Assembly: GCA_964247295.1 (NCBI GenBank)
Contig: CAXTTV010000239.1
Location: 1 to 6,605 of the forward strand
Direction of reading: 5' to 3'
Source: CAXTTV01 sp964247295
GTDB lineage: Bacteria; Chloroflexota; Ktedonobacteria; Ktedonobacterales; Ktedonobacteraceae
Length of the DNA: 6,605 nucleotides
Under the pieces are notes generated by a model, which was given only the letters and a program-made list of their open reading frames with translations, was not told where the DNA came from and made no database searches. The position numbers were made by a program, and so were the translations under genes. Positions 1 to 5,662 of this stretch are shown one piece after another. Each line of letters begins with the position of its first letter. The first letter of the stretch is position 1.

Positions 1-805
1 TGATGAACTTGCGGAAGCCCAGCTCTTTGCAGCACTCAATAAAGATGCTATCCTCAGGTTCATTGGTCACTTCGATCTGTCCCTGGCCGCCAGCCGCCGC
101 TTCTAATAGGGTGCTGAGCTCTTCCTTTGTTGTCTCGGGATAGGTGACCGTCGCCAGAATATAGGTGCTGCTTGGTGTGCGCTGAAATATCAAGCCAGCT
201 CCGGTACTGTGTTTGCCCGAGGTCAGAACCGCCTGACTTCTGGTCGCCAGGATCGTTGGGATCTCGCGACCCCAGGACGGGCGTTTCTGCTGCAAAAGAC
301 CAGGGAGAATATACTCAGGTGGGACCGCGACCGGCAGAATATCCAACTGGTGCTGTATCAGATTCTCCGTAGGCAACTGCATACTAATCAGGCGGCGGCG
401 GTTGGCGAAGCCGGCCCGTGTGTAGAGGCGGATCGCGGACGTGTTCTGCGTTAGCACCTCCAATTGAAAGGTTGAGCAACCGGCTTGCTTCACTATGCGG
501 ATCACCTCAGCTATCAGCAGTTTCCCCTCGCCGCGCCCCCGGCGCTCCGGCACAATGCTAAAGCCGCCGCACCACGCCCGAGATCCCCTCAAGCCTGTGC
601 GGGACATCCCCACATACTCCCCATCCTGATCGTGCATAATGACCGTCAGGGCTAAGTCCACCTGATGAATCCGGTTAAAAACCGCCGTTGTCTCGGTAGT
701 CATCTCAACTGGAACAAAATATTCCGCGAAACTACGGTTATGCATCTTTGTCAACTGATCAAGCGTATAGCCCAGACCTGTTGTGTAATAATAAATAGTG
801 TCCAT
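1..805 (-). CDS. GNAT-family N-acetyltransferase, tandem-GNAT architecture, 3' end cut by window edge
   Basis: Reading the minus strand from the ATG at 805-803 gives 268 codons without a stop, still open at base 1. The first half is a GNAT fold. Motif A, the acetyl-CoA pyrophosphate-binding loop, is VPERRGRGEGKLL at residues 85-97, and motif B is NTSAIRLYTRAGF at 121-133. The early FAEYFVPVEMT (26-36) is typical of a GNAT subgroup that starts this way. Residues 190-268 look like a second, degenerate GNAT half: NEPEDS...CCKELGF at 248-264 mirrors motif B, but no RxxGxG loop is present. The family transfers acetyl from acetyl-CoA to an amine on a small molecule or protein; the substrate here is unknown. 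The gene starts 8 bases after the MFS stop, so the two are likely co-transcribed. An in-frame TAA 11 codons upstream limits the start, and 805 is the only ATG, GTG or TTG after it that keeps the whole N-terminus. A weak ribosome site (GGAG about 20 bases upstream) is odd. Family call is firm; the C-terminal duplication is an inference. Confidence 0.9.
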   Translation of the reverse strand, partial: MDTIYYYTTGLGYTLDQLTKMHNRSFAEYFVPVEMTTETTAVFNRIHQVDLALTVIMHDQDGEYVGMSRTGLRGSRAWCGGFSIVPERRGRGEGKLLIAEVIRIVKQAGCSTFQLEVLTQNTSAIRLYTRAGFANRRRLISMQLPTENLIQHQLDILPVAVPPEYILPGLLQQKRPSWGREIPTILATRSQAVLTSGKHSTGAGLIFQRTPSSTYILATVTYPETTKEELSTLLEAAAGGQGQIEVTNEPEDSIFIECCKELGFRKFI

Positions 806-812
806 ACCATAA

Positions 813-818
813 ATTATA
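813..818 (-). promoter_or_regulatory. Perfect -10 box (TATAAT) just upstream of the acetyltransferase start
   Basis: On the minus strand TATAAT occupies 818-813 and overlaps the TAA stop of the transporter (816-814). Seven bases separate it from the ATG at 805. That is the spacing expected of a -10 element driving a leaderless transcript that begins at or next to the start codon. No good -35 hexamer is visible 16-19 bases further upstream, and an AT-rich gene junction can produce TATAAT by chance. The acetyltransferase also lacks a close Shine-Dalgarno, which is why this element is listed. Confidence 0.3.
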
Positions 819-2019
819 CCGTAATCTCCGTCTCGTTAGATATCGTAGCTTGATTCAATCTCGACTTTTTCAGGTTATTCGTGGCGGGAGCAAGGAAGGC
901 AGCAGTCAGGTTCAAAAGTACAACGAAGCTCAGGGCGATTTGCAGATTAAGTGCCTGTGAGAGAAAACCAATTACCGGTGGGCCAACCAGAAATCCAAAG
1001 TAGCCGCAGGTCGCGACCGAAGCAATCGCCGTTCCTGAAGACTGATTACTGGCGTGCCCGGCTGCGCTCAGAACCAGCGGGAAGATCACAGATAGACCCG
1101 CTCCCACAAGCCCAATTCCCAGTATGACCACTGGAGCCCAATGGAAAAGCAGGGCGGTCACCAGGCCGCAGGCGGCGATGAGACCCCCAGACCGGATCAT
1201 GATAGGTGAGCCTAATCGGCCCTCCAAAAAGTCTCCCACAGCTCGTCCGCCGGCCATAAACAAAGAGAAGGCTGCATAGCCAGCCGTCGCCAATCCTGCT
1301 CCCACATGAATACTCTGTGTGAGATAAACCGCGCTCCAATCCACCATCGCCCCCTCGCTGATCAAGCTACAGAATGAGATCAGCCCTAAAGCCAGAAGCG
1401 CGCGCGTTGGTCGGGCAAAGGTTGTCCCCGCCTCCTCAGTAGGTGTCGCCAGAAGTGCGCGACTACACATCGTGATCAGAATGGCCGAGACAATCGCGAC
1501 ACCGGTAAAATTGGTGATGGGGTCCAGTCCCGCTCCCGCCAGCCCGCCACTTAATCCCGCTCCCGCCAGCCCACCAAGGCTAAAGCAGGCGTGGAACGAG
1601 TTAAAAATTGTCTTCCCATATTGTTGCTCAACTACCGCGCCCTGTGTATTCATCGACACATCCATTGAGCTATTGCAGGCCCCATAAATGAACAGGCTGA
1701 TCACCAGTAGTGGCAGGTTTGGCGCCAGCGCCAGCAGTGGCAGAGCCAGACAAAGGCAAAGTGAGGTGATAATCGTGACCGGCTTACTTCCCACACGTGC
1801 CGAAAGATAACCAGAAAGATTCATCGATATCAATGCGCCAACCGCTGCACTCAAGAGAGCCAATCCAAGAATGCCGTTGGGTAAAGCCAGCTTTGCCTGA
1901 ATCGCGGGAATTCTAGAAGCCCAGGTAGCGATAATCACTCCATTGATAAAAAAGATCGTGGAGACAGCCAGCCGGGCCAGCTTTACGGCGCGACGATCCC
2001 CTTGTATTTGACCAATCAC
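814..2019 (-). CDS. Major facilitator superfamily transporter, YbjJ-like, 12 transmembrane segments
   Basis: A 401-residue, strongly hydrophobic protein with the length and periodicity of a 12-helix MFS carrier in the cytoplasmic membrane. The helix 2-3 loop GYLSARVGSKP (70-80) is an MFS motif A variant. Several blocks are characteristic of the YbjJ-type branch: WASRIPAIQAKL (33-44), the DVSMNTQG block (120-127) followed by VVE, SFHACFSLGGL (141-151), SEGAMVDWSAVYL (221-233) and GRAVGDFLEGRLG (258-270). Such proteins are annotated as putative sugar or drug/metabolite transporters, and no substrate can be assigned. The start is GTG, supported by an AGGAG eight bases upstream; the hydrophilic N-terminus and first helix (about 15-33) then fit well. 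Residues 150-166 hold a nine-residue duplication rich in Gly and Ala, placed around the fifth helix. It is the first gene of a minus-strand pair with the acetyltransferase and is divergent from dnaE. The charged tail (383-401) is unremarkable. Confidence 0.92.
   Translation of the reverse strand: MIGQIQGDRRAVKLARLAVSTIFFINGVIIATWASRIPAIQAKLALPNGILGLALLSAAVGALISMNLSGYLSARVGSKPVTIITSLCLCLALPLLALAPNLPLLVISLFIYGACNSSMDVSMNTQGAVVEQQYGKTIFNSFHACFSLGGLAGAGLSGGLAGAGLDPITNFTGVAIVSAILITMCSRALLATPTEEAGTTFARPTRALLALGLISFCSLISEGAMVDWSAVYLTQSIHVGAGLATAGYAAFSLFMAGGRAVGDFLEGRLGSPIMIRSGGLIAACGLVTALLFHWAPVVILGIGLVGAGLSVIFPLVLSAAGHASNQSSGTAIASVATCGYFGFLVGPPVIGFLSQALNLQIALSFVVLLNLTAAFLAPATNNLKKSRLNQATISNETEITV
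1528..1576 (-). repeat. Two-copy 27-bp in-frame tandem duplication inside the transporter
   Basis: A 22-base segment at 1528-1549 recurs at 1555-1576 with one mismatch (G at 1546, A at 1573), a period of 27 bases or nine codons. It encodes GGLAGAGLS followed by GGLAGAGLD (residues 149-166 region). The near identity at DNA level indicates a fairly recent duplication that kept the reading frame. Confidence 0.8.
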
Positions 2020-2027
2020 CAGAATAT

Positions 2028-2032
2028 CTCCT
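2028..2032 (-). promoter_or_regulatory. Ribosome binding site supporting a GTG start of the transporter
   Basis: On the minus strand AGGAG lies at 2032-2028, followed by eight bases and the GTG at 2019-2017. The spacing is optimal, and no ATG in frame nearby has a comparable site. This fixes the start at 2019. Confidence 0.75.
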
Positions 2033-2061
2033 GTACCTGATCTTTTCTCAGACGGTAAACC

Positions 2062-2092
2062 TTGACGAATGCCCTGACTATCATGTTATACT
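2062..2092 (+). promoter_or_regulatory. Putative sigma-70 type promoter for dnaE
   Basis: TTGACG (2062-2067) matches the -35 consensus at five of six positions. TATACT (2087-2092) matches the -10 at five of six and carries a TG one base upstream (2084-2085), an extended -10. The spacer is 19 bases, longer than the preferred 17, which the extended -10 could offset. Transcription would start near 2099, giving a leader of about 50 bases. A second TATAAT at 2128-2133 has no good -35 and would leave a very short leader. The whole 2020-2151 gap is AT-rich and must also hold the promoter for the divergent transporter, for which I could not settle on one pair of boxes. Confidence 0.5.
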
Positions 2093-2106
2093 ATATTTCC
2101 CTATAG
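2091..2106. repeat. Short inverted repeat at the predicted dnaE transcription start
   Basis: CTATA (2091-2095) and TATAG (2102-2106) form five-base arms around TTTCCC. Outside them GTT (2085-2087) and AAC (2107-2109) continue the symmetry if three bases are skipped on the left. It overlaps the -10 and start region, where an operator could sit, but such short AT arms arise easily by chance. Confidence 0.25.
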
Positions 2107-2139
2107 AACAAATGTTTTTATATGAATTATAATAAGTAA

Positions 2140-2145
2140 AAGGTG
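2140..2145 (+). promoter_or_regulatory. Ribosome binding site of dnaE
   Basis: AAGGTG lies six bases before the ATG at 2152. It is a moderate match to the Shine-Dalgarno consensus at workable spacing. The start is also supported by the protein, whose PHP signature begins at residue 8, as in most DnaE proteins. Confidence 0.65.
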
Positions 2146-2151
2146 TGAAAC

Positions 2152-5100
2152 ATGGATACCGTTGATTTTGCCCATCTGCATGTTCATACTGAATATTCTT
2201 TGCTGGATGGTTTTAGCCGTATTCCAAAGCTGGTAGATCAGGCAAAAGGTCTGGGGATGCAGCACCTTGCAATTACCGATCATGGGGTCCTCTATGGCGC
2301 GATGGAGTTTTATAAAGCCTGTCAGGCTGTGGGTATCCATCCGGTGCTAGGTGTGGAGGCGTATCTAACTGAAGATATTCATGATCACTCGAAACGCTTT
2401 AAAGAAGATTATAATCATCTCTTGCTCCTGGCGAAAAATAATACCGGATATCGCAATCTTCTGAAGTTGATGACGATCGCAAATACTGAGGGCGTTCACG
2501 CTGGTAAGCCACGTATCGATAAAGAGCTATTGAAGAAGTACGGTGAGGGACTGATCGCGACCTCTTCCTGTCTGGCTGGTGAGATCCCTCAATTGCTGTT
2601 GCGTGGTGCGAACGATGAGGCGCGGCGGGTGATCCGTCAGTATCAGGATCTTCTGGGGCCCGACAGCTTTTATCTAGAGATTCAAGAGCACCATGGTATT
2701 CAAGATGGTGCGCCATCGCCTCAGGATCGTTTGAACCATCTGCTCTACGATCTCAGCCGAGAGCTTAAAGTGCCTCTGGTGGCGACCAATGATCTGCATT
2801 ATGTGAATGCCTCTGACTCTGATGCCCATGATGTGCTGCTCTGCGTTCAGACGGGGAAGCAGCGCAGCGAGACCAAACGCTTGAAGTTTGATAGCACAGA
2901 GTATTATCTGCGTAGCCCACAGGAGATGGCATCGCTTTTCGATGGCGTGCCGGAAGCCCTGACCAATAGCGTGCGGATCGCGGAGATGTGTCAGATCGAT
3001 CCTTTTGAGTATAAAGCCGCGCTCCCGAATGTCTATGTGCCCGAAAAATATCGCACAGCCAGCGAGTATTTGTATGATCTCTGCTTACAGGGAGCCTGGG
3101 AGCGTTTTGGAGGGATCAGCGAGCCCGTGCGGCAGCAACTGGACTATGAATTTACGATTGTGGAGCGCAAAGGCTTTGTCCCCTATTTCTTGATCGTGGC
3201 AGATTATGTAACGTGGTGTCGGGATCATGGTATTCGTTGCGCGGCTCGTGGCTCCGCAGCCGGGAGCCTGCTGGCATATACATTAGGCATTACCAATGTT
3301 AATCCTTTACGTTACCAGTTGTTGTTTGAGCGTTTCCTGAATCCCGAGCGCTCAGATATGCCAGATATCGACATGGACTTTCCCGATAACCGGCGTGAGG
3401 ATGTGATCAACTATGTCGCGCAAAAGTACGGTCCAGATTGTGTAGCCCAGATGGTCACATTTAATAGCATGGCCGCTAAAAACTCCGTCAGGGATGTCGC
3501 GCGGGTATTGGGTCGGCAGGGGTTGGGGGATCGCATTAGCCGATTGATCCCCACCGGCCCCAACGTCACGCTGCGGAGATCGCTCGACAGCATGCATGAG
3601 CTGGCGGACCTGTATGAGAACGACACCCAGATTCGCGAGGTGCTTGATCAAGCTTTAGAGCTAGAGGGAAGCGTGCGCTCTACCGGGACACATGCCGCCG
3701 GGGTCGTCATCGGGAATGAGTCGTTAGAAAACTTTGTCCCGTTACGTTCTAAGGATTATCGAGATCCCGCAGCCGGTCGAGAGACGCAGTACGCCCAGGC
3801 GCATCTTGAGGAGCTGGGCCTGATCAAATTTGACTTTTTAGGCCTCTCCAACCTCACCATTTTGCAGAACACCATCGACTTTATCAAAGAGGCGCGAGGC
3901 ATCGAATTAGATCTAGAGAAAATCCCGTTTGATGATAAGAGATCCTTTGAGCTCCTGGCCTCAGGCGAGACCACCGGCATCTTTCAGCTAGAGGGAGCGA
4001 AGATGCGTGAATATATCAAACAGCTAGTGCCCACACGGATCGAAGACATTACCGCCATGGTTGCCCTGTACCGTCCGGGTCCGATGGAGAGCATCCCAAA
4101 TTTTATTGCCGCGAAGCATGGACGCAAAAAAATTGAATACCTTGATCCCCGGCTCAAAGAGTGGTTAGAGGAGTCATATGGCGTCATCGTCTACCAGGAC
4201 CAGGTTCTTCTTATAGCCGTGAATCTAGCGGGATTTTCGTGGGGTAAGGTAAACAAATTTCGCAAGGCATTGGGTAAAAAGCTCATGAAAGAGGTTGAGG
4301 ACTATCGAGAAGATTTTATCCAGGGGTGTATTAAGAATGGGATGCGGCCTGGGGTTGCCCAACAGCTCTTTACCCTAGTGTTGCCCTTTGGCGGTTATGG
4401 GTTCAATAAAGCCCACGCGGCCAGTTATGCGATCGTGGCTTACCAGACGGCCTATCTCAAAGCCAACTATACCCCGGAGTTTATGGCGGCTACCCTTACA
4501 ACCGAGGCCGCCGACGCTCGCAAGGTTGCCAGCGCGATCGCTGAGTGCCACCGGATGGGTGTCAAGATACTGGGACCAGATGTTTGTTGTAGCGAGATGG
4601 GCTTCGCGGTCGAGGATGGGGGAGTGCGCTTTGGCCTGCTTGCGATCAAAGGGATTGGTGAGGGGCCGGCTGGCGAGATCGTCCGTGAGCGCAAAGAGCA
4701 TGGTCCCTACACCTCGCTGGCCGATTTTTGTATCCGCGTTGATCCTAAACTGGTCACCAAAGGTGCGATCGAAACCCTGATCAAAGTTGGAGCCTTCGAC
4801 TCGATTGGGGGGAATCGCTCGCATCTGTTCAATTCAGTAACTGCCGCACTACAATGGGGCAAAAATGAGCGCAGAGCCCAGGATACTGGAGTGCTGAGCC
4901 TTTTTGAAGAGATAGAGCAGAGCGATACCGCCTTTGATTTTGTTCTGAAGACCGATGGGAAGATGTATTCGCAACAAGAGATGCTAGAGTGGGAAAAGGA
5001 GCTGATGGGATTGTACATCTCATACAACCCTCTGGAGCGGCTTCAAAATCAGGCCGTCAAGAAGGGGATTGTCTTCAACACTGGTCAACTTTCAGAGGAG

Positions 5101-5649
5101 ATAGATCACAGCAAAGTCACTCTGGTCGGGCAGATCTCTGATATCCGGCGGATCACCACGAAAAAGGGAGATCCCATGTGCATGGCGAAGCTGGAGGATC
5201 TCTATGGATCTGTGAACCTGACAGTATTTCCGCGCGTCTATGAAGCGAATCCGGCCCTGTGGGAAGAGGGAGCCATTTTAGAGATCTCAGGTGACGTGCA
5301 GTATCGTAAAGACGAGCCGGGACTGCTCTGCGACACTGCCCAAATTTTTACCTATACTGAAGATTTAGGAGAACAACAGCAGCCAGAGCGGCACCTCTGG
5401 CTCACCATCCAAATCCCTGATGATAGTACGGACGCGATTAAAGAGGGTCTGCGCAAAGTCCAGAGTATCTATAGTTGTCTGAGTGAGCAAGAGGGGCGGG
5501 ATCACTATGGTATTCTTGTAAAGAACGGTGAATGGTCGGTCTTACTCACGCCCAACCAGAATACGTTACGCTACTCTGAAGAGCTGGAAGCGCGATTAAA
5601 GCAGATTCTTGGTGAGCAAGGCGTCCAGGTAGACAAGGTACAAAAATGA
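2152..5649 (+). CDS. dnaE: DNA polymerase III alpha subunit, DnaE type
   Basis: The catalytic subunit of the chromosomal replicase, which adds dNTPs to the primer end in complex with the sliding clamp and clamp loader. Its 1165 residues are close to the 1160 of the E. coli protein, so it appears complete and intein-free. The N-terminal PHP domain (about 5-220) keeps all nine metal-ligand positions of active PHP domains: H10, H12, D19, H44, E69, H89, C140, D214 and H216. This suggests built-in 3'-5' exonuclease activity, unlike the degenerate E. coli domain. The polymerase core has the RGS loop at 366-368, the catalytic aspartates D407 and D409 in PDIDMDF, the third aspartate D561 in KFDFLG, and FNKAHA at 751-756. 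Helix-hairpin-helix residues (KGIGEG, 833-838) follow, then a clamp-binding-like VLSLF (914-918), an OB fold (about 989-1065) and a C-terminal domain likely to contact tau. No DnaQ-like exonuclease insertion is present, which excludes PolC. It is monocistronic here, divergent from the transporter and convergent with the propeller gene. Confidence 0.98.
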   Translation: MDTVDFAHLHVHTEYSLLDGFSRIPKLVDQAKGLGMQHLAITDHGVLYGAMEFYKACQAVGIHPVLGVEAYLTEDIHDHSKRFKEDYNHLLLLAKNNTGYRNLLKLMTIANTEGVHAGKPRIDKELLKKYGEGLIATSSCLAGEIPQLLLRGANDEARRVIRQYQDLLGPDSFYLEIQEHHGIQDGAPSPQDRLNHLLYDLSRELKVPLVATNDLHYVNASDSDAHDVLLCVQTGKQRSETKRLKFDSTEYYLRSPQEMASLFDGVPEALTNSVRIAEMCQIDPFEYKAALPNVYVPEKYRTASEYLYDLCLQGAWERFGGISEPVRQQLDYEFTIVERKGFVPYFLIVADYVTWCRDHGIRCAARGSAAGSLLAYTLGITNVNPLRYQLLFERFLNPERSDMPDIDMDFPDNRREDVINYVAQKYGPDCVAQMVTFNSMAAKNSVRDVARVLGRQGLGDRISRLIPTGPNVTLRRSLDSMHELADLYENDTQIREVLDQALELEGSVRSTGTHAAGVVIGNESLENFVPLRSKDYRDPAAGRETQYAQAHLEELGLIKFDFLGLSNLTILQNTIDFIKEARGIELDLEKIPFDDKRSFELLASGETTGIFQLEGAKMREYIKQLVPTRIEDITAMVALYRPGPMESIPNFIAAKHGRKKIEYLDPRLKEWLEESYGVIVYQDQVLLIAVNLAGFSWGKVNKFRKALGKKLMKEVEDYREDFIQGCIKNGMRPGVAQQLFTLVLPFGGYGFNKAHAASYAIVAYQTAYLKANYTPEFMAATLTTEAADARKVASAIAECHRMGVKILGPDVCCSEMGFAVEDGGVRFGLLAIKGIGEGPAGEIVRERKEHGPYTSLADFCIRVDPKLVTKGAIETLIKVGAFDSIGGNRSHLFNSVTAALQWGKNERRAQDTGVLSLFEEIEQSDTAFDFVLKTDGKMYSQQEMLEWEKELMGLYISYNPLERLQNQAVKKGIVFNTGQLSEEIDHSKVTLVGQISDIRRITTKKGDPMCMAKLEDLYGSVNLTVFPRVYEANPALWEEGAILEISGDVQYRKDEPGLLCDTAQIFTYTEDLGEQQQPERHLWLTIQIPDDSTDAIKEGLRKVQSIYSCLSEQEGRDHYGILVKNGEWSVLLTPNQNTLRYSEELEARLKQILGEQGVQVDKVQK
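4891..4905 (+). other. Likely internal sliding-clamp binding motif of DnaE (VLSLF)
   Basis: Residues 914-918 read VLSLF, in the place between the helix-hairpin-helix region and the OB fold where DnaE proteins carry the beta-clamp motif (consensus QxSLF or QxxLF; QADMF in E. coli). The S, L and F positions are kept, but the first position is Val instead of Gln. The nearest Gln is Q910, out of register. Confidence 0.6.
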
Positions 5650-5662
5650 ATGAGTGAGGCTT

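Noticed and set aside
172..454. Two plus-strand open frames of 66 and 81 codons at the left end
   Set aside because: Both are antisense to the acetyltransferase, which has clear GNAT motifs on the minus strand.
808..810. ATG at 810-808 (minus strand) as the start of the acetyltransferase
   Set aside because: It is in a different frame and meets a stop after 19 codons; the ATG at 805 opens the GNAT frame.
4534..4541. GCGATCGC as a cyanobacterial HIP1 element
   Set aside because: Only one exact copy was noticed in the window, which is too few to call a HIP1-type repeat; it is treated as part of the general GATC excess.
4388..4780. A 130-codon plus-strand open frame inside dnaE
   Set aside because: It lies wholly within the dnaE reading frame in another phase, has no domain-like features and is rich in Arg, Ser and Pro as expected of an out-of-frame shadow.
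4375..4824. A 149-codon minus-strand open frame antisense to dnaE
   Set aside because: It is fully antisense to a conserved essential gene, with low-complexity, non-domain-like sequence and no supporting ribosome site recognised.
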